Source of the DNA: Primula veris
Lineage: Eukaryota; Streptophyta; Magnoliopsida; Ericales; Primulaceae
Assembly: GCA_963682055.1 (NCBI GenBank)
Contig: OY821745.1
Location: forward strand, 12,407,501-12,471,500
Length of the DNA stretch: 64,000 nucleotides
Direction: 5' to 3'
Under the pieces are notes generated by a model. The model was not told the DNA's origin and did no database searches. It saw only the letters and a program-made list of their open reading frames with translations. Position numbers and translations under genes: made by a program. This document shows, one piece after another, positions 1-13,333 of this stretch (its first letter is position 1; each line of letters begins with the position of its first letter).

Positions 1-48
1 CCAATAATTAGAGATAGGACGGGGATCTTAAGCCAGACTGGTCATTGA

Positions 49-1599
49 TCGGAAAAGATTTGGGCATCCAGGAGAGAGATAGGGAGAGGGGATGCGAACA
101 CAGTAAGAACGTACAACTATAGATGGAACATAAATAGCCATCCTAGGATATTGGAGAATATGATTAGAGCCGGGTTCTATGGTATATACATTATAGATAA
201 CTATAGTGTAGATCGAGCTTTGATTACCGCTTTAGCGGATAGGTGGCGTGATGAAACGCACACTTTTCATTTTTTTGGTGCCGAGTTAGGAATGTCTTTA
301 CTGGATGTAGAGATTATAGTAGGATTGAGGGTGGATGGCTATGCGGTAATCCGGTCTGAGACGAATGAGAATAAAACTACCAGATTGGATTTGATGCAGA
401 GGTTGTTGGGTAGAACACCCAATGAGGCTAATGTTGATCAAAATGCTTTAATCGTTAAACTTGGTTGGTTTACAGAGCATTTTGCGGAATTACCCCCCAA
501 ACCTAATGAGGAAACATTGTTATATCATTCTAGGGTTGCCATGTTATTATTGCTCAGTGCACATATTTTTTCTGATAAGAGTTGTGATCAGGTTCCAATG
601 TAACATTTACCATTTTTGGAGGATTTCGATAGATGTGCAGAATATAGTTGGGGATCAACTCTCCTAGCTTGTTTGGAAGCCAATTTGTGCAAGTTGGTTC
701 GAGGTAAAGCTGATGGAATAAGTGGCACGGTGACGTTTCTTGACATGTGGGCGATCACTAGGATACGGGTTGTTAGACCGTGTCCATATTTGCCATGTCT
801 ACCTGATGATTACGACGCTGAGGATGGATTTCCTATTCCTCCACTTGGCTATAGGTTTGATATTATTTTTCCTTCTGCAATTTTCCAAACGTTTCTAGAT
901 GAATGGGGTTTAGTCGTTGAAGCTGAAACGATTGAGGAGTACAATTTTTACGTAGCTAATTTCATTTCTTTCTATAATTCGTATCCCGGTGTGGTTAAAT
1001 ATGTAACCAACTTATTAAATAAATATGTCAATAAGTTTGTTGCATGCTATACCAACCCTACAAGGCATCTAGGTAATAGAACTAGTAATCGGGATGAACA
1101 ACAACACTCGAAGCTAAAAAAAACTATATCCACCAATTCTGGCATTCTTGAAAACGTTTGGGTCGAAGTGCATACAATTCTTAGTAAACAGTTCGACGAT
1201 ATTAAAATGAATTTGGATAGATGCAAGTCCTATTTTCCAGATGCAGAACAGACACCTCTATTTTCCTATCTTAGATCCTATATTACACACCATGCCTTTA
1301 ATTTATTATTTGAAGAACATAAAAAATGTGTTGGGCAATGGGATGTGAATTGTTCTTGTGGTTTAAAATTGTCTCACGGGCTACCTTGTCACCATGTTAT
1401 GAGTGAGCATATTGCACTTAACAAGTATCTTTCACTAGAAGAGATTGATAAATTCTGGAAAAATTTAGATGTAATTGATGATAATGGGTCCATTGATGAT
1501 GTTGGTGGCGTTGAGGGTGATTTGTACGAATTTAAAAGTGTTTATTCTACCAAAACGTGCGTCGAAAAACGCCACAGTAAACACAACTGCGAGAAATAA
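49..1599 (+). pseudogene. Decayed chimeric transposon ORF: plant mobile domain joined to MULE transposase C-terminal part with SWIM finger
   Basis: One reading frame runs from a stop at 46-48 to a stop at 1597-1599, with a single internal TAA at 601-603. The first part (about 49-855) reads as a plant mobile domain (PMD/MAIN type): it shows HPRILENMIRAGFYGIY, DRWRDETHTFHF, LDVEIIVGLRVDG and, after the stop, LPFLEDFD, YSWGSTLLA and MWAITRIRVVRP. From about 860 it changes without loss of frame into the C-terminal part of a Mutator-like transposase: FLDEWG, VVKYVTNLLNKY, FVACYTNPTRHLGNRTSNR, QQHSKLKK, ending in a SWIM-type zinc finger CSCGLKLSHGLPCHH (1351-1395). The DDE catalytic core that normally precedes this tail is absent. 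PMDs are known in host proteins such as MAIN and in plant transposons. The in-frame stop and the missing core indicate a dead element. There is no clear ATG start, so the 5' limit is only the edge of the open frame. Confidence 0.75.
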
Positions 1600-1849
1600 C
1601 TTTACCCTCTAGAACATCCATGAATGAACCTGAGATAAGGCAGAGTAGGAGGAGACCTAGAAAAGGGGACATTTCCAGTGAGATAAGTCAGGCTGAAAGT
1701 ATGTAAATGAAGAACTTGCTAGTGGAGATAACGAAGGTAAAGGGGAAGAAGAGTTAGTTCAACCAACTAGGATGACACGTAGGACGATTAAAAACCCCAC
1801 TAACCCTATGAAACCCTTCGAGTACGGTGAGTAAATATGGTGCATGTTA

Positions 1850-2206
1850 CATAACTAAATCGACACCGTAAACGATGTATGTGGGGATGGTCATTGTGGA
1901 TTCCGGGTCATTGCAAAGGCGATGGGAAAAGAAGATGGGGCTAATGATTGGTATGAAGTTAGATGTGATTTGATGCATTGGCTTCATGTAAGGAAAGAAA
2001 TTTATTTTGATTTGTTTGAAAATTTCGCTCCGGAAGGTTTTGGATAGGATTATATTTTTGAGAGTTTGAATTGGCGTGATATGAACGCCAGTTTTGCCCC
2101 TCCCGATTATTCGGTGAGATTTTCAGCCTATGGAATTCTAATTTCATCTTGTTATAACATACCATTTGTATACTTGTCATTATCTCATACCGATATGGGT
2201 TTATAG
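1850..2206 (+). pseudogene. OTU-type cysteine protease domain remnant of the same MULE
   Basis: In the frame containing 1874-1876 the DNA encodes VNDVCGDGHCGFRVIAKAMG, which carries the OTU catalytic motif D-G-x-C-G-F-R (Asp codon 1886-1888, Cys codon 1895-1897). It continues with DWYEVRCDLMHWLHVRKEI, then an in-frame TAG at 2045-2047, then FESLNWRDMNASFAPPDY, YNIPFVYLSLSH and a final TAG at 2204-2206. OTU domains are deubiquitinase folds that also occur at the C-terminal end of some plant MULE and FAR1-like transposases. Its position 250 bp after the SWIM finger on the same strand suggests it belonged to the same element. The linker (1600-1850) has lost its frame but keeps basic stretches such as RQSRRRPRKGD. 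Non-functional as it stands. Confidence 0.7.
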
Positions 2207-3108
2207 ATTCGCAACAACACTCAGTTTATAACATTTATAAACATAGTTTTATAATTAGAATGTTTTTCTTTTTTTTTTTGCACTAATAAGTATTATTTTG
2301 TACTGGATTTAGAATTAAGGATAGATTCGGAAAAAGATACCCGCGTTTTATACCAATACCAAATAGGGGAAAATAGTAACGTAGAAATATGTTCCAATTA
2401 GAATTTTATTATCCATAATTTGAACTACCAATTGGAGTTAATTAAGGATAGATCCATAAAAACTAATTAAGTATTGGTCAGTCTACAAAATTTAATTAAG
2501 GATTGGTCAGTTATTCCTAAAATTAATTAAGTATTGATCAGTTAATCATTAAATATAAAATGTCTATCAATTCTATTTCTCCATTATCACCCTCTCTCTA
2601 AAAAACCTAAAATAACTACGACCACCACCACCATCTGCCTCCGCCGCTCGTCGTCGTCCGTCGACGTCCTCTGTCTGCCTCCGCTGCCTGTCTTCTCTCT
2701 CTCCCACTCTCTATATGTCTCTCTCTCTATATATATGTATATGTATATACGTCGACGTCCTCTGCCTGCCTGCGCTGCCTCTCTTCTCTCTCTCCCACTC
2801 TCTATATGTCTATAAATATATCTCTCTATATATATATATGTATATGTATAAATTTATACATATCTGTATATCTATATAATATATCGCGACGTTGGTGGGG
2901 CTGAGGTGGTGGGATGCGGTGTTGGTTGTCGGTGGTGATAGGTGGGGATTTATTTTTCTCTTTCTCTCTTTGATTTCAAATGTAAAAAAAAAGTGGATTA
3001 AATTGTAATTTTGCATTATTTTGGTTAATTTACAAGCATGGTCCAATAGTTTAGATATAGATACTATAAGTCCCAAAGTTAACAAATTGATACACACAAC
3101 CCGTTAGT
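2207..3108. other. Non-coding AT-rich stretch with GC-rich patch and TC/TA microsatellites
   Basis: No gene is recognised. 2625-2700 and 2750-2780 are GC-rich CCACC/GCCTCCGC patches next to TC-rich and TATATGTA runs (2700-2880). 2440-2560 holds repeated TTAATTAAGGATTGGTC-like motifs whose reverse complement recurs at 4595-4670, so this stretch may belong to the left end of an inserted element. Confidence 0.5.
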
Positions 3109-3590
3109 CTAATATTTGATCATTTTTATTGAATAATTTCTAATCAAAGTGAGACAAACGACATGTAAAACTATTTTTGTTAAGCACATTCTAAAAAAAG
3201 TCTATTTAAATGACCGTAAATAATATTTAAATGATTATAAATTGTTTTCAAATGTCCATAGACTTTTTACAAAGACTATATACTATTTTTAAATTAACTC
3301 AAACTGTTTTTAAAATAATTTAAAACAATTTAAAATGTTTTTAAAAAGACTAATATTTGATCATTTTTATTGAATAATTTCTAATCAAAGTGAGACAAAC
3401 GACATGTAAAACTATTTTTGTTAAGCACATTCTAAAAAAAGTCTATTTAAATGACCGTAAATAATATTTAAATGATTATAAATTGTTTTCAAATGTCCAT
3501 AGACTTTTTACAAAGACTATATACTATTTTTAAATTAACTCAAACTGTTTTTAAAATAATTTAAAACAATTTAAAATGTTTTTAAAATAC
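3109..3590. repeat. Perfect or near-perfect 241-bp tandem duplication
   Basis: The unit beginning CTAATATTTGATCATTTTTA at 3109 starts again at 3350, and the two copies agree throughout by eye. They diverge only where the second copy runs into the 31-bp array. The high identity implies a recent duplication. No coding content. Confidence 0.9.
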
Positions 3591-4215
3591 TTTAAAATGG
3601 TTCAGACTGTTTTTAAAATGACTTAAAATGAGTCAGATTGTTTTTAAAATGACTTAAAATGGGTCAGATTATTCTTAAAATGACTTAAAATGGTTCATAT
3701 TGTTTTTAAAATGACTTAAAATTGTTCAGACTGTTTTCTAAATGATTTAAAATGGGTCGACTGTTTTTAAAATGACTTAAAATGGGTCAGACTGTTTTTA
3801 AAATGACTTAAAATGGTTCAGACTGTTTTTAAAATGACTTAAAATGGGTGAGAATGTTTTTAAATTGACTTAAAATAGTTCAGAATGGTTTTAAAATGAC
3901 TTAAAATAGCTCACTCTTTTTAAAATGAATTAAAGCGGCTCACATTATTTTTAAAATGAGTCAGACTATTTTTAAAATGACTTAAAATTATTCAGACTAT
4001 TTTTAAAATAAATTAAAATCGGTCAGAATGTTTTTAAAATGACTTAAAAATTACTCAGATTGTTTTTAAAATAACTTAAAATAAGCCAGACTGTTTTTAA
4101 AATGATTTAAAATGGTTCAGACTGTTTTTAAATTGACTAAAAATGGTTCAGACTATTTTTAAATTGACTTAAAATGGTTCAGACTGTTTTTAAATTGACT
4201 TAAAATTACTCAAGA
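3590..4215. repeat. 31-bp AT-rich minisatellite, about 20 units
   Basis: Degenerate tandem units contain TGTTTTTAAAATGACTT followed by AAAATGG and GTTCAGAC or GGTCAGAC. For example, CAGACTG starts recur 31 bp apart near 3788 and 3819. The beginning of the array resembles the end of the adjacent 241-bp unit (TGTTTTTAAAATAATTTAAAA), so the array may have grown from that sequence. Confidence 0.85.
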
Positions 4216-4690
4216 CTGTTTTGTTTTTGCTTTTTGGATTTTTGTTGATTGTAGATTTTTTGTGCTTTTTTTAGGATTTTATTTTGGTGATTTCGGGGTT
4301 GTTTTTTTAAAGATTTTTTGTATTTTTTTAAAATTTTAATTTTAATTTTAATTCTTTTTTAAATTTTCTGAAATTTTCCTACTTTTTTCTATTTTTATTT
4401 AATTTTTGTGATTTAATGTATTAAATTTTCGAATTATATAGCCTTTTATAATTATATTTGAACTAAAGGGACCGAAATGATAGTATTTAAAACTATTGGG
4501 CAACCCTGTAATTTCAGGAAACATGAGGGGAGCCTTCCGGTGCATCGCACACACAACGTATTGTACACATGTCGCTATCTGAATGGGCATCGCTGAAATA
4601 GACCAATCCTTATTTAATTCCAGTTTTATGGACCAATCCTTAATTAAGTTTTATGGACCAACCCAAAATTTACCTCGGTGGATTTTAGGA
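4216..4690. other. T-rich non-coding DNA ending at a junction with the duplicated segment
   Basis: T-rich low complexity (4220-4420), then unique sequence. 4595-4670 carries GACCAATCCTTAATTAAG motifs that are inverted relative to 2440-2560. At about 4675 the sequence becomes GGATTTTAGGAGTAAAATTAAT, which recurs in related form near 10941 and 11725. This marks the likely right border of inserted DNA against the left segmental copy. No gene seen. Confidence 0.4.
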
Positions 4691-7600
4691 GTAAAATTAA
4701 TATTTGTTCTTACTAGAAAGATCGGTTATTCACAAACAGAAACATGCTTAAATTAAACAAAAGTTATCGATTAGGTTGAAAAAAGACCCAATAAGTAATA
4801 TTAAAGTGAAAGAAAGAAGAATATAAATCAGATAACAAATAAGAGCCATGTCACCAAACCACATCAATCTAGGAGGTATGGCCTCCAATCGGAAGAGATA
4901 AATATAAATATAGATATACATAATATATTAACAGAAAGGAAACTATTACACAAGGCTAGCGCCTTAAAGTTTTAGCTTTGCAGCGTAAATTAACCAAACA
5001 ACTGAACAATTCAAACAAACTGGGTTGTCCGCATTTCAATAGCTTGTGGAAGCAACATGTGCACAACTTTGAATCAATGATTATCAGTATATTTGCAAGC
5101 TAACATTTTAAATAGTTTAGTCCGATTTGATGCTATTTTCTATGATGCTATTTTATTTAAAATGATTCTGAGCCAAAACCCAAATGTTGAAATATAAATA
5201 GAAAGTCAACTAACTTTGTTTCTGGACTAAAAGCCACTTATCGGATTTGAACCAAGTACGCTTTATGGGGACGTTACTCTTACCATCGAGTTAAAAGGGG
5301 CTTCAAGTTTTTAAACCATGAAAAGACTGAAAGGTTCTTTTTTTTTAATTTATGTTTTCTGGCTCGTCAATGACCGTGCTTGTAAAACAAATATGTAACA
5401 AACAATATTTTCTGGGCCTTCTATTCCAAGAAAAAGATATTAAGGAACAAAAAAAAGGCATTCTATGACTTACTGATCGATATTAAATATTTAGATCAAA
5501 GATGATTTACTCTCTGTAAGATCAGAGGGTAAGAGAAATGCATACTAACATTATAAAACCGTGATGGATATTAAACTCTTGCCACATATTACAAATACAA
5601 AAAAAAAGAGGAGAAAATTAACTGGCATGGCAATGTCATTTTTAGGCATTAAGAGTTAAAGACACCAATCAATATCACTACATCAGAAAAGTCAAAGCCA
5701 ACAAACATTTCTACACATGGTTCTTCATACTACCTGAAGATCAATTCACTGAAGTCATTTAGTCCGATCACAGTTGTAAGTAATTTATCTATAAAATTCT
5801 AAATTCAGTATTAATGTATAAATTTTGAATATCCTCAAGGGTACAAAAATGTCCAAATGAAAGAATATCTATTACCTTGTTCACCTTCCTGGGCAGGTAT
5901 GTTCTCCAAGCAAAATGTTCTTTTCTGCCCAATAGGCTAACAGCTATGAAATACATGAAAAAATACAATCAACAAATACATGTGGATTAGATCATGCTAA
6001 TGGCACTTCAATGCCAACAGCGATTTAAGGATCTGGGACCAACTAAAAGAAAGGTCAAACAATGGGAGATTTTAGAGCAAGTTCTGCTGAGAATCATAAC
6101 TGGTTTTGAGTATATTAAATTTGGGAATAAAATCGATATGTTCTTACTAAAAAGATTTGTTTGGTTTAGAATAATTCTAATATTTTATTTTATTTCGTCT
6201 AAAAAAAGGTTTCTCAAGATCTTTTACTCAAAGTGAAAACCTTGATACTACAGGGGTATGACCTTCGAAAGCTGAATGAAGGAAGGTAAACAAATAACTT
6301 CTCATAAATAAACAAATTATAATACCACTGACATAGAACTGTTGTCATTACTAATCATGCACCAATAGGCAATTCGAATTTTAAAAGGATTAGAACAAAG
6401 TGATCGCTGTTCTACAAAAAAGAATTTTACCTGCTAAATCATAATTATATTCCAATCCGACTGTTAAATCTATATATTTTCTCATGTACAAGACCACACC
6501 CATAAGTTTTTCTCTACATTGCATTGAAGGTGAACGGGTCATAAAAATAGAACCAGTGTATGCTTTATACCAAATGAAAAAGTGTCGTATAAATAAATAC
6601 CAGATCTTAGATTGATGAAAGCATGATTTTTTCTCAATGGATAAGAGATAGAACCAAAATGCCAAAACATAGTAAAAAAAATTCAAATGGTAAAAGATAC
6701 AAAAATTCAGAGAAGAAAGTTTCATAATTTCAATAAACAGTCTACTCACAAGATAGTGGTGTAACGCAGCGGCATATCATACCTGAGGTAACGTTTGCTG
6801 GTTTGGAAACCTCATACCCTATCAGCTTTTTCCAAGGTAGCACACTACACATTAGATTATATTAGACCACCTGCTCATAAAAGCAAATGTCCATTTTATC
6901 CAAGGACAGGAAACGGAAAAAAAAATTGTCAATGAATGGATACAACAAAAAAGATATTACGCGAAGTTGGTTTCTCATTTCAAGTTGTGTTAGTTGTTTA
7001 CTAAAGAATCCAAGTTACAATTGTTTCTCCCCCAAGTTTTGAAATTATCGGTGCTTCATAATAAGAGGGGAATTTTAAACCACTTAATATAAAATTATGC
7101 AGAAGTTCTCAAACATCTCATGGGAGCAAACTAGAGCATGGTAAATTGTGAAGAATCGAACCAAATTCCCAGTCTCCTTTAGAAATTCGCAATTTTATCA
7201 TGTACAAAACAACGATCCTAGGAGTAAAAATATGATGAATTGTTTATCCTGAAATCATATTCCGTGGTAAAAATATAAATATTTATATTATCAGCAAAAA
7301 GAGTTTGGGCTTTGTCAGAAAAATAAGATACGTCACTAATTGACATGAACATTAAAGTTAAGTGATTTATCATTTCTGACATGAAAGTTGGGTGATTAAT
7401 TGTCTCCTAAACTGGTTAACAATTACAAAAGGTCTAAATTGTTTAGGATGACATACCATACTTGAAGCCACACACATAACCTTCATGACAGTGACACGAG
7501 CTGTATGAGCTAGTCCAGATCCGTATTCTGTCGAAATTCAATTTCCTACTAGGATAACTTGATGTTCTTTCCACCTATGAACGTTTGATAACAAAAGATC

Positions 7601-10600
7601 GTCATCGAGTATAATTATAAGTTTAAGTCAAGTTTATATTCAATTATTAAATTCAATTTAACTTCATAAAACATGTTACTTTTCAAAAATAATTCTTTAA
7701 AGTTTTCAACCAACGAATGTGTTTCTTCACAACCTTTATGAACACGTCAAAGATTGCATATTTCAGCCCACGTAAAGCTTAAAAACGTCCTACACCAATC
7801 TAGAATTATATACAAAAGAAAGAAGAATGCATAAAAAAAAGGAGTAACGCCTTTAACAAGTATGATCTTTAAGTTGATAGAACCAATACATTCTATTAGA
7901 AAGGAGCCAGACAACCACATGCCTACATAGTTCTATCTTAACTTGATGGGCAGAATATAGAAAATTGACTCCAGCTCTACGAGAACAGAGTGACCTTATG
8001 ATTAAATCCCAATGGTTCCTCAAAAGTGTTTTGATTTGTCTGAATGAATTGCCAAAATTCAAGGACCCAATGAGAAAACCAATACTTTCTTTAACATAAA
8101 ATAGGAGGAAAAAAAACGATAAACTCAAAACAATAAAATAACAGTCGCTAAAGCATTACCATAGCAGGTAAACCATACATTGTTGGGATGTTACAGGAAA
8201 ATATAACTACTCTGATATAATTAAACAACTATGACTAGAATATTTTCAAGAAAAACATATTTACATACTCAACATGTAGAATAATATGATGACAAATCAC
8301 TAATCGCAAACAATTGTAGTCAGATAACATGAACAAGGCATGAACCTGAGCAAGCAAATATAATGCTACAATAAGTAAATCTCAGCCATAACAAGAGAAA
8401 GCAAACTATGAAATACACATATAACTAGCAAACAGTACAATACTTTCTGCAAAAATAAACAGTTCACAGTGATTACGTACATCTGTTAGTCTACAGATTT
8501 GAAAAGTTGTTACAAAAAGAAACAATTCCTACAATCTCACAGTAAAATGCAGCTATGACTAGAAACAAACAGTTCAGCCGTACTTATAACAGGACAATAA
8601 ATCAGAAACTAAAAATAAAATTCAGCTAACATGAACACTGATGCATAAACCTAAACGAGCAGCTGCAGCTATAATGAAATAAAAAAAATCTAAAGCACGG
8701 ATCAGAAATCAATTCAATACACAGATAACTAACAAACAAAACAACAATTTCCATACAAGTCAGCAGTAAACAGTGATTGCTAATATCTCCTCTTCTACAG
8801 AGTTCAAACATCCGTACAAAAAAATACACTTTGGATTATTTGCAGGTTTACCATAACATGTAGAATAATACAACAAAAAATTATAAAACCAAACATATAA
8901 ACTCAGATAGCATAATTTGTGAGGGATAAACCTGAGATAATAAATAGAATGCTACATTAAATTATTCACAATTGTAAGAAAGGATGTAAAAAATTGAAAT
9001 GCACATATAACTAGCAAACAATTCAGTAATATCCATAAAAATCAGAAAAGAAAGGTTCTTACTCGTCGCTTAGCGCCTGATCCCGCTTAATCACCGCAAA
9101 ATCCGCTCATTCCCGCCTAATTTCCTAGGCTTCTAGGCTCCGCCTAATTTTCTCCTACGCTCGCTTTAGAACACCCCAGGACCACATCTGTGTTCCATAA
9201 GAAATAATTTCACCCGCTTTCAGGTACATGGAAGAAAGGATAGAACAAAGGAAAATAACTTCTCATAAATAAACAATCATAATACAGCTGACATTGACTT
9301 ACTAATCGGCACACATAGGCAATTCTGAAGTTTAAAAGAATTAGAAGTGATCAGTGTTCCATAAGAAATAATTTCACCCGCTAAATCATAATTCATAACT
9401 ATATTCCAACCCAACTGTTATATCTTTTAATTTTTTCATGTGCAAAAATCTACCCATTAGTTCTTCTCTCCATTGCATTAGAGGTGAACAGGTGATAAAA
9501 GTACATGTATATAGATTTTACCGTATGAAAAGGAGTCGTATAAAAAATTTGCTTGATCTTAGCTTTTGTTGAAAACATGATTTTTTTTCCTTAACGGATA
9601 AACAAATATAATGGTAATTAATAGATACGAAAACTTAGAAAAATTACCAAGACATCTCTTGTCACCGAGTCTAATTTGAATATGGCCCAAACGTCTGAAA
9701 TTCAGAGAAGATTCACAATTTTAATAAACAGTCAACTCACCAGAAAAACCAACTCGAAGACAACTGATTTGAGAAGAGAAAAGAGAAGAACAGTCATATT
9801 GAAAAGTAGACACAACACCCTCACTAAGTTATTTCGATGCAGAGGCATTCCACAAGTGGAGAAATTTTAACATCAACAGCATGTACTAATACATAAATCA
9901 TTACAGACAGAAGTGAAACCAGTGAGAGAATAAGAAAACTAGAAGTCATAATCACATCAATATGTACATAAACAAAAAATTGGAGATGAAATACAAAACA
10001 TTAAAATTCCTTTATCCACTAATCTAAATTAGTGGAGCACTTGTCCAGCAAAGCAATGATTAATGTGAATAGAGTGGATGAGGATTACATATATAAAAAA
10101 AATTAGTAATCAAGCTTGGTTTCTCATTACAGATACAATCATGTTTTGCAATCAACCTTTAACATTATGTTTTACGAATTTTGATTAAAAAAAAGGAGCC
10201 GGAGACAAAAAAGGGTGGAAATTCTATAATATGATTTAGTGTTACAGCTCTATAATCAAACATGCATGAGTTTAAAAGAAAAAATCAATACGAAGCATAT
10301 CATTCAACAAAGTCTTACGTAAAACATACCATTTATAAAACAATCAATAAAACACTGTTAAGTAATCTACGCAGAAGTAGCTATAACCGATAATTTTCCT
10401 GTAAAGACTGCCCCAACATAGTTTTACACAAACAACTTGACATTCCCTAAAGATCAATCGTTTCATTAACAAGAATTAATTGTAAATTTTAGATAAAGTG
10501 CATTAAACATTAACAAATAGAAACATATACTCCAAACAGTGAACATAGATTGTATTTGACTCCAAAGAAAAGAATTAAAAACAAATACTGAATCGTCTTT

Positions 10601-11928
10601 CCCATACATTACACTTAATTTTTTAAGTCCTGGACCAACAAGGGTATCTCTATAAACAAGCCTTCCAAAGAGATACACTTGGTACATAGAAGAAACACCT
10701 AGAGTTAAAAGCAAAAAAGAAAATATCCAGTAAACTTCTAGTGTACTCTAATACCAAATAGGGGGAAACAGTATAGTCTAAACATGCTTCAGTGAGAAAT
10801 ATATTATCAATAAATTGGAATAAATTGTCCATAAACACATGACTTGACAAATTAGATCGGATAAAATCAAGTTTAGATATACAGGATTCTGAAAAATATA
10901 CTAACATCTATTTCTGTACAAAAGAAACTACGGCATATTTTTGGGAGGGAAATTAATATTTGTTCTTACTAAAAAGACTTGTTATTCACATAAATTTGAC
11001 TGGATCTTCTAATAGAATAGAAACACTTAATAGATGATAGAAACACCTCGATTTCAAAAAAACATAAAAGAAAAGCGAACATAAAGGGGAAAACAGGAAA
11101 ATATAGACATGCTTAAATTAAACAATTTACTATCGATTAAGTTGATAAGAGACCCAATAAGTAATAACGAAGTGAGAAAAATGATATATGTATATACATA
11201 GATAGATAAGGAACAATCGTAAAAGTAAATATCAATATTAGTTCTTAATAAAAAGACCTTTTATTTACAAACAGAAACATGCTTAAATTAAACAATATAT
11301 TATCGATTAAGTAGATAAGAGACCCAATAAGAAATAACGAAGTACTCAAAAGTTGATAAGAGACCACCCAATAAGCAACCCACAATTTTCCTGTAAGAAG
11401 TACTCAAAAGTTTTTTACTCTGTCCCAGAGTATTTTATAAAAGAACAATTTAACATTCACTGAGATCAATCGTACGAATGTTAATTAACAGAAATTCATT
11501 GTAAAATCTAGATAAAGTGCATTGAGCATTAACATATAGAAACATCTATTATTTTAAAGAAACCAAGGTGAATATGGATCATATTTGACTCCAAAAAAAG
11601 TACCCAATAGGAGAAAACAGCAAAGTCGAAACATATTTTGGTGACAAGTACGTTATCCATAAACAGACAATAGGGGATTACAACATATGTGATTTAACAA
11701 ATAAGATTACAACATACGGTGGGTTTTGGGAGTAAAATCAATAATACCCTTAATCTTTTAGAGTAGAATAACTTAATAAATGATAGTAACACCTGAAATT
11801 AAAAAACCAAAAAAAAAAACGAAAATACATGGTTACAGTCGTACTGTAATTCACATGGCATAAAGGGGAAAACAATGCCTGGTGGCATAGTTACCGAAAT
11901 AACAAAGCAATGATGTTCAGAAACACAC
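4690..11928. other. Left segmental copy, 3' flank of F-box pseudogene A; no gene recognised
   Basis: No convincing exon was found. 4740-5100 matches 23740-24030 and 6940-7640 matches 24790-25555, both in the same orientation, which identifies this as copy A of a segmental duplication. Within copy A, 6240-6760 and 9230-9740 are diverged copies of each other, and a motif with ATGCTTAAATTAAACAA occurs at about 4745, 11107 and 11279. Many short open frames here have no protein-like composition. Confidence 0.55.
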
Positions 11929-12828
11929 CTTAACAAGTATGCGAACTTTGTAGTCATGCAATTTGAAGCCTTTTAGTGCTAAAGAGGCTACATGAGGACA
12001 TTTTTTCACAAGATCACGGCAGGTCGCCATTTGCAAACTATCATCGCTTCCTTCAAAATTAAAGTTTGAGCAAGTGAGGTACAATCCTAGAAATCTAAGA
12101 TTAACAAGGAAAATGTTCAATGTCTATTGAAAAGGAAAATACCATCTCCTGAAGATTTAAAATGCAAAACGCTCAATCAAATGGCAATTTATGCTCACAT
12201 ATTCCAACATCGAGCTCAGTTCAACATGGCTGTCATGAAAGAAAGTTTCACAGGAGTTAGAAGAAGACTAGGTAGACAATAATATATCCTTTCAACCATA
12301 TGCATGATTCAAAAATGGGAATATATAGAAGAGAAAAATTAATAAGCCCCGTCTAGTGTCTATCAACATCCTTAATTAGGATTGTGTTCAATGTCTTCAG
12401 GCTCTAATAGCAACTGTAAAAGAATTTTAAGCAATCATTATTGTTTTCTAAGATGTTGCATTTTAACCGTTCCTTCTTTCTAATGTTCAAATAGATAATC
12501 ACTCAAATATGTGACCACCAGGAAACAAAATCATTATTTAAACCTTCTAGTTTAAAAAATAACATTATTCTAGTTGCTTAACGCATCAAAGAAGAAGTTG
12601 CGAAAAAGAACTAAAATTCAGGGAACTATCTGGTACTAGCAAAATAATAAGCGGTTTAAATGAATATTATGGAAAAATTGCATGAATTCAGACATAAAAT
12701 GACCATAGCATGAAGTCAGCTGGGAAAAAAACTGATTAAGTATATTTCCTGCCACACTTTCAGAAGTAAAAAGTAACAAAGTGAAAAATGTAGCAGTTTT
12801 TGCATGAATTCAGACATAAAATGGCCAT

Positions 12829-12833
12829 AGCAT
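12829..12833. repeat. 5-bp target-site duplication, left
   Basis: AGCAT directly precedes the TG of the left LTR and is repeated at 17705-17709 after the CA of the right LTR. A nearby related sequence at about 12705 reads CCATAGCATGAAGTC without an insertion, showing the pre-insertion target. Confidence 0.95.
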
Positions 12834-13093
12834 TGTTAAAGACAGCTGTCACAATTAACATTAAAAGAGAGATCTTTGCAGTTAATGGGTTTCCATAAAT
12901 TCCTTAATTGACTGACCGTTATATATTCTCTGGATACTAATCACAGTAGGAGGATCATTCTAAAATCATAGATAGCATAATTATGGGCTGAATATATGGC
13001 TGTAATCAAGTGTAAATCTGTATATAAAGGAGGGAAGCCACTGAGTAAGGGTAACCTTTTTCGGTTGATAAAACAGGTATGTTATCTTTGTCA
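12834..13093 (+). repeat. 5' LTR
   Basis: Starts TGTTAAAGACAGC and ends ATCTTTGTCA. It contains a TATATAAAGGAGGG promoter-like box near 13021, followed by the probable transcription start. Identical to the 3' LTR except for one extra G (GGG versus GG in GTTAATGGG). Confidence 0.95.
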
Positions 13094-13105
13094 TGGTATC
13101 GGAGC
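13094..13105 (+). other. Primer binding site (initiator tRNA-Met type)
   Basis: TGGTATCGGAGC directly follows the 5' LTR. This is the usual Copia PBS complementary to the 3' end of tRNA-Met, with one difference from the common TGGTATCAGAGC. Confidence 0.85.
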
Positions 13106-13333
13106 TATGTTCTAATATTAATTGGTGATTCATTTTTTTAAGCCTCATTTTCTCGTGATCCAGTTCTCATTCCTAAATATATTTTTTTTCTCCGATATTG
13201 GTCGCCCTCCTTATTTGATTTTGATCTCTGCTGGATATTTTATAGAGATATTTTGGGACATTTTTTTTATCATTTGTTCAAATCTGTTCAACCCTCGCTT
13301 TGTTTCCAGTAGCATCTCATTTTGTCCATTGAG

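Noticed and set aside
9055..9180. Inverted CCTAGGC / CGCCTAATTT-rich patch as a MITE end
   Set aside because: No terminal repeats or target duplication could be fixed; it may only be a local simple repeat.
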